From the NCBI GenBank assembly GCA_018401935.1, contig JAGYJQ010000008.1, positions 50,001 through 114,000 on the forward strand: a stretch of DNA of 64,000 bases, written 5' to 3'. This stretch comes from Balneolaceae bacterium (GTDB lineage: Bacteria > Bacteroidota > Rhodothermia > Balneolales > Balneolaceae). Each line of letters opens with the position of its first letter. The stretch's first letter is position 1. A program made the position numbers and the translations under genes. The notes beneath the pieces were generated by a model. It ran no database searches, had not been told where the DNA came from, and was given only the letters and a program-made list of their open reading frames with translations. Positions 26,858-36,785 of the stretch are shown piece by piece.

Positions 26858-27301
26858 CTATTGCACAGGTATGTGTGTGGTGTCCTCATCGGTGCTACCC
26901 ATTGGAAGCTGTATGGTTAACACCCCGTTTCGAAAGCTGGCAGTGATGTTACTAGCATCGGCTTCTTCCGGAATTGCAAATGAACGCATAAATGCACCTG
27001 ATTTTCGTTCTTTTCGCTTATAATGTTCATTTTCCGCTAATTCCACGTCTCGTTCCCCGCGTATGGTGAGTACATCTTGTTTACGTGTAATCGCAATTTC
27101 TTTTTTTGTGAGGCCCGGTAAATCCATTACAATGCTAAAGGTTTTGTCCGAAACAATAAGGTCAGCTTCGGGGCGGAAATCTTTTGCCTTAGTGGAAGTG
27201 GGTACCACTCGCTCAACGAAATCGTGAAGCTCCTGCCCGAACTTATGCACTTGCTTTTCGATTTCTTCTCCTAATTCGTGAAGATCAGATGTTGCTTTCA
27301 T
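26858..27301 (-). CDS. Small heat shock protein, Hsp20/alpha-crystallin family
   Basis: 147 residues from ATG at 27301 (an in-frame ATG at 27358 would add an odd Cys-rich 19-residue leader). The alpha-crystallin domain spans about 50-147: EADLIVSDKTFSIVMDLPGL, then RGERDVELAENEHYKRKERK, GAFMRSFAIPEEAD and the closing NGVLTIQLPM. It holds unfolding proteins in a refoldable state for DnaK, whose gene is directly downstream. No IxI motif is clear at the C-terminus (THIPVQ is the nearest). Coexpression with dnaK on heat stress is inferred from order. Confidence 0.93.
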   Translation of the reverse strand: MKATSDLHELGEEIEKQVHKFGQELHDFVERVVPTSTKAKDFRPEADLIVSDKTFSIVMDLPGLTKKEIAITRKQDVLTIRGERDVELAENEHYKRKERKSGAFMRSFAIPEEADASNITASFRNGVLTIQLPMGSTDEDTTHIPVQ

Positions 27302-27455
27302 AATAGCTTGTTTTAGAGGTTTGCTAGTGGTAGAGCAATGACCGTACCAAATGCGCAACAGAAAAGAGATTCTGCCTAATTGACCGACGAAATGTCAGAT
27401 AGTGCAAAAAAAACAAAGCTAATACCTCATTGAGGCAACGAAAAAGAGATTAATA

Positions 27456-27523
27456 AACAAAAAAACACGAAGTAAATCAGGGCGCAAGCCACAAAAAACA
27501 CAACGTAAGTCAGGGCGAAAGCT
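27456..27523 (-). repeat. Imperfect ~33-bp direct repeat pair upstream of hsp20
   Basis: Two adjacent copies at about 27456-27490 and 27491-27523. Each reads A/C-rich, then CAC, then (G/A)TCAGGGCG, then AAGC with few differences. They lie in the 253-base gap between aroA and hsp20, on the promoter side of hsp20. CCTCATTGAGG nearby at about 27426-27436 is a short palindrome. Confidence 0.75.
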
Positions 27524-27554
27524 ACAATAGAACGTAGTAGCAGCAGCTAAATCA

Positions 27555-28847
27555 TTAGCCCCTTAGCAGCTCTAGGTGATTCCAAAACTCAGGGTAGGAA
27601 ACGGCAGCGGCCTCGGCATCGTTAATAGAGGAGGGTTTATTTCCTCGAAGAGCGGCTACGGCCGATGCCATAGCGATACGATGGTCATGAAAACTTTCAA
27701 ATTGCGCAGAATCAAAGGCTAGATTGGGATTCCCATGGATACTGAGCCCATCGTCATATTCATGATAGGATGCGCCAATGCCGTCTAATAATTTAGTGAT
27801 AGCCATAATACGATCGGTTTCTTTGTGGCGAAGTTCAGCGGCGCCACGAATGTGAGAATCACCGTTGGCAAAGGCCATAGCTACGGCTAGTATGGGAAGC
27901 TCGTCAATAGCGTTGGGTATCCATTCAGGGGGAATATCTACCCCTGTGAGTTCTGAGCTTTGTACGGTGAGCTGAGCGACGGGTTCGGCAAAAACAGAGT
28001 CGTCTTTGACTATGTTCACCTCGGCGCCCATTTCTTTTAGTATATGCAGCGATGCGATACGGGTTGGATTTAATCCAACATTGGGTAAGGTTATAACCGA
28101 ATTGGGAACAATAGAACCCGCCACCAACCAAAATGCTGCGGCCGAGTAATCACCGGGAATTCGATAATTCTGTGCGGGTATTTCATGTGATTTAGAGGCG
28201 TAAATACGACGAACTCCCTGGTCGTCCGTTTCCACTCGGAGTTGCAGTAACCGCTCAGTGTGGTCTCGACTCGGTGTAGGTTCGATGACGCAACTTTCTT
28301 CCTCTCCAAAAAGACCAGCCAACAAAATGCACGATTTCAGTTGGGCACTTGGAATAGGTAGGGTGAATTCTAAGGCTCGTAATGGATCTTCACGGCTAAT
28401 GAACAGGGGGGCAAAAGCTCCATTTCTGGCTAAAATATGAGCCCCCATTTCTTCCAGCGGGGTAATAATTCGAGTCATTGTTCGCCCACTTAGACTAGGG
28501 TCTCCAATGAGTTTGATGGATACGCCCGCTCCGGTTAACACGCCTGAAAGAAGGCGCATGGCGGTACCTGAATTCCCACAATCTAGTTCATCGGACAGAG
28601 CAGATATCCCTTCACGCCCAACTCCATAGATGGTTGTTTTGTCACCGTCTATTTCTACTCTAGCGCCCAAATGCTGCACACAGGTTAGCGTAGTTTGGGG
28701 ATCCTGTGCCTGTGAATAGTTATAGATAGTGGAAGGCCCTTTATGCAGCAGGGAAAAGATGGCGGCACGTTGGGCAATAGATTTGTCAGGAGAAAGAGTA
28801 ATGGTCCCTGTCAAGGATTTGGCGGGGTCAACCGATTGTGAAGACAT
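27555..28847 (-). CDS. aroA: 3-phosphoshikimate 1-carboxyvinyltransferase (EPSP synthase)
   Basis: Joins shikimate-3-phosphate and PEP in the sixth step of the shikimate pathway. From ATG at 28847 it has 430 residues, normal length. Family signatures: LSPDKSIAQRAAIFSLL, ELDCGNSGTAMRLLSGVL, DPSLSGRTM, GDYSAAAFWLVAG and AAELRHKETDRI. An in-frame ATG at 28883 would extend into the upstream TPR gene and is less likely. It follows that gene's stop by 16 bases. Confidence 0.96.
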   Translation of the reverse strand: MSSQSVDPAKSLTGTITLSPDKSIAQRAAIFSLLHKGPSTIYNYSQAQDPQTTLTCVQHLGARVEIDGDKTTIYGVGREGISALSDELDCGNSGTAMRLLSGVLTGAGVSIKLIGDPSLSGRTMTRIITPLEEMGAHILARNGAFAPLFISREDPLRALEFTLPIPSAQLKSCILLAGLFGEEESCVIEPTPSRDHTERLLQLRVETDDQGVRRIYASKSHEIPAQNYRIPGDYSAAAFWLVAGSIVPNSVITLPNVGLNPTRIASLHILKEMGAEVNIVKDDSVFAEPVAQLTVQSSELTGVDIPPEWIPNAIDELPILAVAMAFANGDSHIRGAAELRHKETDRIMAITKLLDGIGASYHEYDDGLSIHGNPNLAFDSAQFESFHDHRIAMASAVAALRGNKPSSINDAEAAAVSYPEFWNHLELLRG

Positions 28848-28863
28848 AAATACTAAAAAAAGG

Positions 28864-31800
28864 CTAAAGATTTTGTTGTTCAATGAGTGTGCGTGCAGCA
28901 GGACCCGCAGGAGTATCAGGATACCGTTCGATAATTTCGTTGAGCATTCCGGAGGCTTCTCCTGTGTTACCCAAGCTTAGATGGATCTGGGCAGCTTCCA
29001 GCAAAGCAGCGGATACCCATTCATCAAAGGCCTCGAATAGCACCTTTACTCTTGCAAACTCTTCTAAGGCTACCGTACTATTTGCTTCCATTTTACTAAG
29101 TATGCCGAGTAAGTACTGCGATTCAGCCCCTAATTCAGTGGTATTACGATCGGCAATAGGGAAAAGTAAATCACGAGCTTCGTTAAGGTTGGATTGTTCT
29201 AAAGCAACTTTTGCCAAACCCAATTGGGCATTGGCATTATTTGGGTTAATTCGAAGGGCAGCTTCAAATTGCTCTCGAGCGTCGTCAAAATTTGATTGCC
29301 CTAACTGCGCGTTTCCCATGCCTACATAGGCTTCCTGTTCAAAGCGATTGCTTATTGATAGAAGGCGCTTAAAATATCCATTAGAAGCTTCGTAATCACC
29401 TTGTTCAAAATATAATAAACCCAGTGATGTTAGGGCATTAGGGGCCTGGTTAGACTTAGGGAAGTTACTTAAAATCTGTTCATACGCTTCTATCGCCTGG
29501 CCCTGTTCGCCGATTTGTTTGTACGATTCTCCCAAGTTAGCATAGGCTTGGGGCGCCAATTGATCGGAATTTGTCACGCGAAGATATTGCCTAAATTCTC
29601 TGATAGCCGTCGGATAGTCACCACTCTGGAATGTATTTTCGGCTTGACGGAATCGAAGGCGATCAGCTGTGCTACTCTGGGGGTTATCACCCAGAAATTC
29701 TTCTAAAATGACCGACGAACTATCCATTTTACCTGATGAAAGTTGCGCGTATTGAATACCGTTGATGGCTTGAATAATGTATGAACTACGTGGATATCGA
29801 TCGAGCACTTGTTGATAAGCCCCCACAGCTCGTTCATACTCACCTGCATTGTAGTGGGCATCCCCAATATTATACTGAGCCCGTGCTGCCCACTCCGTTC
29901 CTGGGTAGCGGCTAATGACCGCTTCAAACTCTTCTATGGCTTGTTCGTTGTTCCCAGTAGTCATGTAGATATAGGCCACGTTGTACTGAGCTTGTTCACG
30001 TAGTTTACTAAACGGATAAATGCGCAACAAGCGGCGAAAGGTACTCACTGCCTCAAAGGTTCTGTTGGCTCTGTAGTAAGAGTTCGCTACCTGAAACATA
30101 GCATAGTCGCCACCGGGTTCGGCACCGATTGCCTTGTTATAGAATTCGATAGACTTTCGATATTGCCCAAGGGCGTAGTAGGCGTCACCAATGCGCAATT
30201 GCGTGTCGGTATCGTAAGGGAATAGGGCGATAGGAGGGGCTTCATACTCTTCCAAAAAGGATTCTAATGGCCCAACAGCGGCCTCAAAATCACCTATTTT
30301 GAAGTAGCACCAACCTAAAGAATAGAGGGCAGCACCCATCATTTCGTGGGTGGGAAAAAACTCTGTAAAGGTCTTAAACCGACTAGATGCCTCAACAAAT
30401 TGATTCAATTTATAGTAGCTGTCGGCGCTCCAAAATAGTGCCTCAGCACCCAATTTAGTGTTTGGGGCTTCCGCATAGACGCTTTCAAAGAGGGGTTGAG
30501 CTTGCTCAAAAGCTTGATTTCGATGAAGTATCCAGGCTTTCTGAAATTGGGCTTGTCGTCGTAAGTTGGGATCTACATCTCCCATTGTCTCGGCTTGCTC
30601 AAAGGCAGTGATGGCCGAGGTATATTCGTTATTGGCATAAAATATCTCACCAAGTAGCGTATAAACCTGAGCACCATTACTCAGACTATCTTGTTGGCGT
30701 ATAAGATTGAGTAAAATGGTAATAGCCCCATCATAATCACCTGCCTCAAATGCGGAAATTCCCCATTCATAATAGGCTTCCTCTACCCAAATTCCTTCTT
30801 TGTATCGATCCCCAAACTCTTTGAAGGTGTCCATCGCTCGTTGAAAATTCCCAGATAGCTTATGGTTCACCGCTTCGTAGTACAATGCCTTCCGAGATTG
30901 CAGATTATCTCCAACAATAGCCTTTTCGAAGGATTGGGCGGCCCAATGATAAATTCCTTGGCGGTGATACAGCCAGCCTAAACCGTAATGGGCTGGGGCT
31001 TCTCTATCGGTTCCTTTGGTAAGATTTAGATAACGTAAATAATCCTTAATGGCCTCATCATAATTGCCTAAATAGTTATGAGCTTCGGCCATCAAGAATA
31101 AGGCCTTGATGATGGATGCATCATCCAGAAAAATCATTTGGGCATCTAGCGCCTCAATAGCTTCGGCATACCGTCCTTGTTGATAGTATGACTCACCCAG
31201 AGCGGTTCCCACCCCACGGGTTACGGGGTCATTTGGGTAGCGTTCTTTGAGTAATTCAAATGCAGATGAGGTGGAGTCGTATCGATTTTCGGATAAAAAC
31301 AAACGTCCTCGAGCATACAAGGCTTTTGCTGCCCAATCCGATGATGGGAAGGTGTTGGCCAACAATAAAAATTCCTTTCGGGAGCGGTTGAAATCAGCAG
31401 CCTCTGCCAAGGCTTCTGCTTTCCAATAGTACACCTGGGCGGCTGTATTGGGATCCAAGCCAGAGTCTAGGGCCTCTTGGTAGTATTGAGCTGCTTCGGA
31501 ATGCTCACCTAAACGCATCTTTCGGTGACCGAGTTCTATGAGTAAGGTGCCGGATTCAATACTCCCGGGATACTTTATTATATAGTCTTCAAAATAAGGC
31601 TCTATGTTGGCTGAATCTAGGGCCACTTGACTCCGCATCCAGTAATAGTCTATTTTTGCAACCACACTGGATCCTGTAGACGAAGATTCAGCAAGGCGTT
31701 GAAGTTGTTCGGAAGCTTGTTCAAACTGCCCTAGTTCGTAGGCTTCAATAGCCTGATAGATTTTTTGGGTTTCTGGGGAGGGAAGGCTTTGCGCTTGAAC

Positions 31801-31989
31801 TAAGCCGTAGTCCAAAGGGGCAGTAAATAGCCGTAGCGCCAGTACGAGGAAGGGATAAATGAGCCAGTTAGACGAATCCAAAACGGATTGTTTGGGAACG
31901 GCTACCTGGTGCTTAGTTGAGGGTGCCAAGAGCTTCTGCTTTGAAAGTTTAAAGGTCCAAAAGTCGAATGAGTTCATTGGCTCGTTCAT
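28864..31989 (-). CDS. Giant tetratricopeptide-repeat protein
   Basis: 1041 residues, nearly all TPR-like helical pairs, roughly two dozen, from about residue 80 to the end (for example ALFLMAEAHNYLGNYDEAIK, AHYGLGWLYHRQGIYHWAAQ, AQYNIGDAHYNAGEYERAVG). Near the N-terminus a hydrophobic stretch (NWLIYPFLVLALRLFTA) precedes LVQAQS, so it is probably exported or membrane-anchored. ATG at 31989 overlaps the upstream CBS gene by 41 bases; a TTG at 31881 would place the signal-like region at the very start and is a real alternative. TPR scaffolds of this type in Bacteroidota often serve envelope assembly; no specific partner can be named. Confidence 0.85.
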   Translation of the reverse strand: MNEPMNSFDFWTFKLSKQKLLAPSTKHQVAVPKQSVLDSSNWLIYPFLVLALRLFTAPLDYGLVQAQSLPSPETQKIYQAIEAYELGQFEQASEQLQRLAESSSTGSSVVAKIDYYWMRSQVALDSANIEPYFEDYIIKYPGSIESGTLLIELGHRKMRLGEHSEAAQYYQEALDSGLDPNTAAQVYYWKAEALAEAADFNRSRKEFLLLANTFPSSDWAAKALYARGRLFLSENRYDSTSSAFELLKERYPNDPVTRGVGTALGESYYQQGRYAEAIEALDAQMIFLDDASIIKALFLMAEAHNYLGNYDEAIKDYLRYLNLTKGTDREAPAHYGLGWLYHRQGIYHWAAQSFEKAIVGDNLQSRKALYYEAVNHKLSGNFQRAMDTFKEFGDRYKEGIWVEEAYYEWGISAFEAGDYDGAITILLNLIRQQDSLSNGAQVYTLLGEIFYANNEYTSAITAFEQAETMGDVDPNLRRQAQFQKAWILHRNQAFEQAQPLFESVYAEAPNTKLGAEALFWSADSYYKLNQFVEASSRFKTFTEFFPTHEMMGAALYSLGWCYFKIGDFEAAVGPLESFLEEYEAPPIALFPYDTDTQLRIGDAYYALGQYRKSIEFYNKAIGAEPGGDYAMFQVANSYYRANRTFEAVSTFRRLLRIYPFSKLREQAQYNVAYIYMTTGNNEQAIEEFEAVISRYPGTEWAARAQYNIGDAHYNAGEYERAVGAYQQVLDRYPRSSYIIQAINGIQYAQLSSGKMDSSSVILEEFLGDNPQSSTADRLRFRQAENTFQSGDYPTAIREFRQYLRVTNSDQLAPQAYANLGESYKQIGEQGQAIEAYEQILSNFPKSNQAPNALTSLGLLYFEQGDYEASNGYFKRLLSISNRFEQEAYVGMGNAQLGQSNFDDAREQFEAALRINPNNANAQLGLAKVALEQSNLNEARDLLFPIADRNTTELGAESQYLLGILSKMEANSTVALEEFARVKVLFEAFDEWVSAALLEAAQIHLSLGNTGEASGMLNEIIERYPDTPAGPAARTLIEQQNL

Positions 31990-32629
31990 GAAAATCTATG
32001 TCTCGCTGCAAATCTCTGTGGGGAGTGTATACGGTATATCCAAATCGCTCTAAAGTGGAAATGGCATTAGATACCTCTTCACTGTCAAATTTTATCGTCA
32101 ACTTACGATGCTCTTCTTCTAGGTTGGGCTGTTGTACCGTTATGGTTTGAACATGTATGCCTTCGGTTTCTACCAAACGGATAATTTCACTAATTAGGGG
32201 TTCATCGGATGGTAGGAGTACATCGATGACCGTTCCTTTTTGGCTCATGTTTAAAAAGTCGCATAACTCTTCGAGCACATCACTACGTGTGCGAATACCC
32301 ATGTAAGTGTGGTCATGGTCTACCACAGGAAGGTGGTCATTTAGCACATGACTGAAGGCTTCTGCTGCACTGAAGATATGATCATGCAACCGAATGTATG
32401 CGTCTTGTTCAACCTCTTCGGGATAGGCATGGATAAAGTCTTCCAAAAGGTTAAACTTCGAGCCAAAACTTGTATCAGCTAAGAATTGTGCATCCAACAG
32501 TCCAATTAACCGCCCCCCACTGGTAACAATGAGGGAGTCCATTTGAGTGTGCTCCACCCAAGCCTTAGCTTCGGCGAAGCTAGCGCTTAACTCTAATCCT
32601 GAAATATGTTGTTCTACTAAAACGGTCAT
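31949..32629 (-). CDS. CBS-pair protein with C-terminal ACT-like domain
   Basis: 226 residues. Two CBS motifs fill about 1-135 (MDSLIVTSGGRLIGLLDAQF; HVLNDHLPVVDHDHTYMGIRTRSDVLE). The last ~85 residues look like an ACT-type regulatory domain (IIRLVETEGIHVQTITVQ ... STLERFGYTVY). CBS pairs usually bind adenine nucleotides or AdoMet and ACT domains small metabolites, so a ligand-sensing role is inferred; no enzyme domain is attached. It lies between hflX and the TPR gene on the same strand. Confidence 0.82.
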   Translation of the reverse strand: MTVLVEQHISGLELSASFAEAKAWVEHTQMDSLIVTSGGRLIGLLDAQFLADTSFGSKFNLLEDFIHAYPEEVEQDAYIRLHDHIFSAAEAFSHVLNDHLPVVDHDHTYMGIRTRSDVLEELCDFLNMSQKGTVIDVLLPSDEPLISEIIRLVETEGIHVQTITVQQPNLEEEHRKLTIKFDSEEVSNAISTLERFGYTVYTPHRDLQRDIDFHERANELIRLLDL

Positions 32630-32676
32630 TTTCTACAATATTTTCTACAATAGAGGGAATGAATGTATATAGCTCA

Positions 32677-33966
32677 TTATCGGATTCCGATGCTATACTC
32701 TATAGTATTCAACATCTTGGATAATTGCTTGAAATCTTTTTCATCAATTCTACAGGTTATGTGAACAAATTCGCCGGTGTATTTTTCGTTTTCTACATGG
32801 GCATGTTCATGGATAAAAGCAACTGCTTTGTATGCTTGAATGGGAATATCGAGATCTACCTGTATGTAATTGGATTCAATTTTTTGCTCGATGGCCTCTT
32901 CAAGCTGGCTAAGCCCTATCCCTCGAACGGCCGAAATATACAAGGCATTTGGATACTCACCACGGAGCATTTCATGTTGCTCGTCATCTATGCGATCTAC
33001 TTTATTGAATACCAGGAGAGTCTCTTTTTTATTCGATTTTAGCTCCTTAAGAGTTTGCTGTACTACCTCAATGTATTCATGAACCATGGTCGAGCTTCCA
33101 TCAACCAGATGGATAAGTAGGTCAGCTTCTCGTACTTCGTCTAAGGTGGATTTGAAGCTTTGAACCAGATGATGGGGGAGCTTTCTAATGAAACCCACGG
33201 TGTCGGAAAGAAGGATTTCGTGAGTCCTAAGCTGGTGTCTTCGCACGGTGGAATCAAGGGTAGCAAAGAGTCTGTTTTCGGCAAAAACGCCACTGTCTGT
33301 CAAGGCATTCATAAGCGTTGATTTGCCAGCGTTAGTATAGCCTACTAAGGATACACGCGTCATTTGATCTCTACTTTTACGCTGAGTGGTACGCTGCTTA
33401 TCGAGCTTTTCAAGTTTTGATTTTAGTACCCCAATTCGTTGGCCAATAATTCGGCGATCGGTCTCTATCTGAGTTTCACCAGGGCCTTTGGTTCCAATAC
33501 CCCCACTTTGACGAGAAAGGTGAGTCCAATAACGGGTTAGTCGAGGTAATAGATATTGTAATTGGGCTAGCTCTACTTGTGTTTTGGCAGCGGCTGTTTG
33601 CGCTCTTGATGCAAAAATATCTAAAATGAGAGCACTTCGGTCCAATACTTTAGCGTCGGTAACTTTTTCAACATTCCTAATCTGTGTTGGACTTAGATCA
33701 TCATCAAAGATAATTGTTTTTGCTCCCAAGGCACTCATCTGCCCTTTTAATTCGGTCAGTTTGCCTTTACCCACGTAGCTGCTAACATCCGGTCTGTTAC
33801 GCTGTTGGAGCACCTTAGCTACAGGAATACCACCAGCAGTGTCGGTGAGTAAAGCTAATTCCTCGAGATGTTCCTGTGCTTGAAATTTTTCCGAACTTAG
33901 CCCATAAATCCCCACTAAGAGTACTTTTTCTTTTTCAATATCTGAGTTTTTTACATCGTCTAGCAA
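32677..33966 (-). CDS. hflX: GTPase HflX
   Basis: Ribosome-associated GTPase that rescues or splits stalled 70S ribosomes, notably after heat stress. 429 residues. N-terminal HflX domain: QQRNRPDVSSYVGKGKLTEL and IIFDDDLSPTQIRNVE. Linker helix with GGIGTKGPGETQIETDRR. G domain: VSLVGYTNAGKSTLMNAL (G1), LSDTVGFIRKLPHHLVQSF (G3), VFNKVD (G4). A short C-terminal domain completes it. It starts the likely hflX-CBS-TPR-aroA minus-strand series. Confidence 0.96.
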   Translation of the reverse strand: MLDDVKNSDIEKEKVLLVGIYGLSSEKFQAQEHLEELALLTDTAGGIPVAKVLQQRNRPDVSSYVGKGKLTELKGQMSALGAKTIIFDDDLSPTQIRNVEKVTDAKVLDRSALILDIFASRAQTAAAKTQVELAQLQYLLPRLTRYWTHLSRQSGGIGTKGPGETQIETDRRIIGQRIGVLKSKLEKLDKQRTTQRKSRDQMTRVSLVGYTNAGKSTLMNALTDSGVFAENRLFATLDSTVRRHQLRTHEILLSDTVGFIRKLPHHLVQSFKSTLDEVREADLLIHLVDGSSTMVHEYIEVVQQTLKELKSNKKETLLVFNKVDRIDDEQHEMLRGEYPNALYISAVRGIGLSQLEEAIEQKIESNYIQVDLDIPIQAYKAVAFIHEHAHVENEKYTGEFVHITCRIDEKDFKQLSKMLNTIEYSIGIR

Positions 33967-34012
33967 TCGATTCCTTTTGAGCTAAAATGACTATTAAGGG
34001 CAGTAGATGAAT

Positions 34013-34597
34013 CTATGATTGAAGATTCTTCCAATTAATCGTTGGCACTTCTGTTTCATCCAATTTTATGTGCAACTTAAGAGAAATAATTTTATTAAAT
34101 GCCTGGGTATACGAGTGAGGAACGTCAATGCGTAGTTGATTAAAATGTTCCTGTTCATGCGAATTGGGTTGGGCATAGGAGAACATGTACTGTATGCCTT
34201 TATCGCTAGGATGTTCCACATAATCTACTATGTGATACCATGGGATGGTCTGGGCCGGATCATTTATGTTTTTTACGATTCCATGGTCGGTAATGTAATG
34301 TTTGGAACTAAGATAACTAGAGATAAACCACATGGAACCCATCCAAAAATAGCCCAAAAATATAGGATAATGTAGAGTGTCTTGGAGTATAAATATAGAT
34401 ACCATCGAGAGTAACCCCACGAGTATTAAAAATACAGTGGCAAAGAGTGGGTATCCCATGAGTTTACCCGCACGCCAGTGTAAGCGAACTCCACGTAGCC
34501 GAAATTTATTGCTAAGTGAATACCCCGCCATCAGCGTAGATGCGAGTGAAAACACTACCAATAAACCAGAAAAAAAATGGACTAAAAATTCATTCAT
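34013..34597 (-). CDS. Hypothetical membrane protein
   Basis: 194 residues from ATG at 34597, which overlaps the stop of the upstream BatA-like gene (ATG AAT GAA over CAT GAA TGA), a coupling arrangement. It has three to four membrane helices (about 1-25, 50-75, 80-100), then ~90 soluble residues with beta-rich segments (HYITDHGIVKNINDPAQTIP, WYHIVDYVEH) like a bacterial PH domain. No family is firmly recognised. The overlap with the BatA-like gene suggests a shared membrane role. Confidence 0.65.
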   Translation of the reverse strand: MNEFLVHFFSGLLVVFSLASTLMAGYSLSNKFRLRGVRLHWRAGKLMGYPLFATVFLILVGLLSMVSIFILQDTLHYPIFLGYFWMGSMWFISSYLSSKHYITDHGIVKNINDPAQTIPWYHIVDYVEHPSDKGIQYMFSYAQPNSHEQEHFNQLRIDVPHSYTQAFNKIISLKLHIKLDETEVPTINWKNLQS

Positions 34598-36737
34598 GTT
34601 GTTGCGGAGTATAAAATACACTAACTAGGGTTTCCAATAGAAGAAAGAAGAGGCCGGCTAACAAAAACCAAGTCCAAATTTCCCGTCCAAAACTAATGGC
34701 CTGTATTTCGGCACTCAGTTGTTCCCCACTAAGCTCTTCTAGACTAAGATAAGGACTATCCGAGATTCTTGTTTCCCAAGTTTGCTCATCGTAGGTAGTA
34801 AATATGGATTCACTCATGGGGGATAGCAGTGCAATACTTCGTTGCTGTGTATCATTTTTTAATTGAATCCAGCCGGGCTCCCACTCTTCATCATCAGCAC
34901 TAAAACGAAGCCCAGAGCTGCTTTGTTGCTCTCTTGCGGTCCAAGTTTTATCATCCTGTACAAAGAGCGCACCCGTCATGCTTCGCTCATCTTCGATTTC
35001 TAGGGTGCTTCCTAGCTCATGTTCTTCTAAGCCACCCTGTTGACTTGAACTTATGAACATAAGTGCTCGATAGAGCAGTGGAGGGAATATGGGTTTTAAT
35101 TGAATGTTGGAGAATCCAGCATCATAGCCTATGCTGGAGATTAATAATTGCCCGTTGCCGAAGGCTTTGGTAAATAATAATGGCTCTCCAAAACTGTTTC
35201 GGATTAAATTATACCCACCATCTGCATCAGAGGCATTATGGCGGAATTGATAATAGACTGAAATGGGATCTATTTCTAGTTCTTCGCGCTCTTCTCGTTC
35301 AAAAAGACCGTCAAATAATGGATGATTCTCTATGAGTTCATCGGCATTGGTTTGCACTTCGTAACTACCATAGTTTCCAATTTGCCCCACAAACTGTCCG
35401 GCATTAAATGATGATAGCAATCGGTTGTAACTGGTTAATTGACTTGTTGAACTAGGAATAACCCAAAGACCATGACCATTTTGGACCCAGGGTAAAAGGC
35501 TGTTAACCAACCCATCAGGAATTTGGTTGAGTCCATGAATGAGTACGGCATCGAACTCCTCAAGTTCTTGTTCATCCCAGCTATTCAGTGTTCTCTTGGT
35601 AATGTTTAATGCGCTAGAACTTGGGTTTTGGGGATTTGATAAGGTTTGAATAACCAATTCAAGAGGGGATCTTGGCCCTACAGAAGTAGCGGCCTCTTCT
35701 AACCAAAGAATATTCCTTTGATCGGGAACAAAGAGGGATATCGTTCGTTCGTTGTCAATGCCAAATTCATCTCCTTCTAAACGTAGTAGCCCTGTATTAG
35801 AACCTGTGGAACTAGGAACTATTTCGAAACTAAGTGTCCTTCTCTCGTCCGCCTCTAAGCTTAGGGTATATTGCCCCACTTGTTGATCATTGAATTCAAG
35901 GGATAAAAATTGATTGGCAATGGGAATGGAGCTGGCATTGTGCACCTCTACAAAGAGTTCCGACGGGGTGTTTATCCCCACTAGGTTTGAGGAGAGTTCA
36001 ACATTGGACACATAGGTGTTTTGGACGTCTGTATCTCCGAGAGCAATAATGGTGGTGGGTAGGGGTGGGCGTGTGGATTGGTTGACCGCAGCACTATCGT
36101 TAGTCTGAGTCAGGTAATCCATTAAAGGAGCTAGGCTGTTAACTTGACCATCCGTTATAAGATAGATGTTTTTCTGGGCATAAGGAGCATTTTGAATGAG
36201 TTCGACTAGCTCAGCATATCTTTTTACAAGGTAATCACCTCCCTCATGGATGGCTATTTCCTGCGTGAGTGCCCGAGCAGTGGCCGACTCTGATATCTGA
36301 TTGAATAAGGCGGGTCCTGAAGTGGTTTGAAGCACAAATCGATCCCTTTCTCGCCCGTTCTCAATCATTTCTATGGCCAATGCCTGAGCTTGTTCTAATA
36401 GGGGTCCTTGCGGGCCTATTCGACTCATCGAAGAGGAGTTGTCAATAAGTATGGCATGAACAACTGATGAGTTTTGATTAGCTATTCCAAAACTGTTGGG
36501 AGGTAAAAAAGGTCGGGCCAACACCATGGCTAAACAAGCTAAGGCAAGCATTCTGAGTACCAATAGTAACCAGCGTTTTATTTCTACACGACGTAGGGTG
36601 GTTTGTTCCAGAGCCTTGAAAAACTGCAGCGTAGAAAAGGATAGTTTTTTGGCCTTTCTTAGTTTGAGCAGATGCAGTAGTAGTGGCAAGCCAACTGCTA
36701 GGAGTGCCAATAAAAAAAATGGGTTCAGAAAACTCAT
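34590..36737 (-). CDS. BatA-like membrane protein with von Willebrand A domain
   Basis: 715 residues. It starts with the BatA/aerotolerance N-terminal domain: LNPFFLLALLAVGLPLLLHL, KLRKAKKLSFSTLQFF, and a second membrane helix before ARPFLPP. A VWA domain begins near residue 90 with an incomplete MIDAS-type DNSSSM. After a beta-rich region and a class I glutamine-amidotransferase-like segment (VLIHGLNQIPDG), one C-terminal membrane helix follows (WTWFLLAGLFFLLLETLVSV). Such proteins are common in Bacteroidota next to MoxR/DUF58/Bat genes, but none of those is adjacent here. Exact function unknown. Confidence 0.85.
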   Translation of the reverse strand: MSFLNPFFLLALLAVGLPLLLHLLKLRKAKKLSFSTLQFFKALEQTTLRRVEIKRWLLLVLRMLALACLAMVLARPFLPPNSFGIANQNSSVVHAILIDNSSSMSRIGPQGPLLEQAQALAIEMIENGRERDRFVLQTTSGPALFNQISESATARALTQEIAIHEGGDYLVKRYAELVELIQNAPYAQKNIYLITDGQVNSLAPLMDYLTQTNDSAAVNQSTRPPLPTTIIALGDTDVQNTYVSNVELSSNLVGINTPSELFVEVHNASSIPIANQFLSLEFNDQQVGQYTLSLEADERRTLSFEIVPSSTGSNTGLLRLEGDEFGIDNERTISLFVPDQRNILWLEEAATSVGPRSPLELVIQTLSNPQNPSSSALNITKRTLNSWDEQELEEFDAVLIHGLNQIPDGLVNSLLPWVQNGHGLWVIPSSTSQLTSYNRLLSSFNAGQFVGQIGNYGSYEVQTNADELIENHPLFDGLFEREEREELEIDPISVYYQFRHNASDADGGYNLIRNSFGEPLLFTKAFGNGQLLISSIGYDAGFSNIQLKPIFPPLLYRALMFISSSQQGGLEEHELGSTLEIEDERSMTGALFVQDDKTWTAREQQSSSGLRFSADDEEWEPGWIQLKNDTQQRSIALLSPMSESIFTTYDEQTWETRISDSPYLSLEELSGEQLSAEIQAISFGREIWTWFLLAGLFFLLLETLVSVFYTPQQHE

Positions 36738-36785
36738 TTACGTTAAAATACCTTATGTTTCTATAAGTGATTAATGGAAAGGCCG

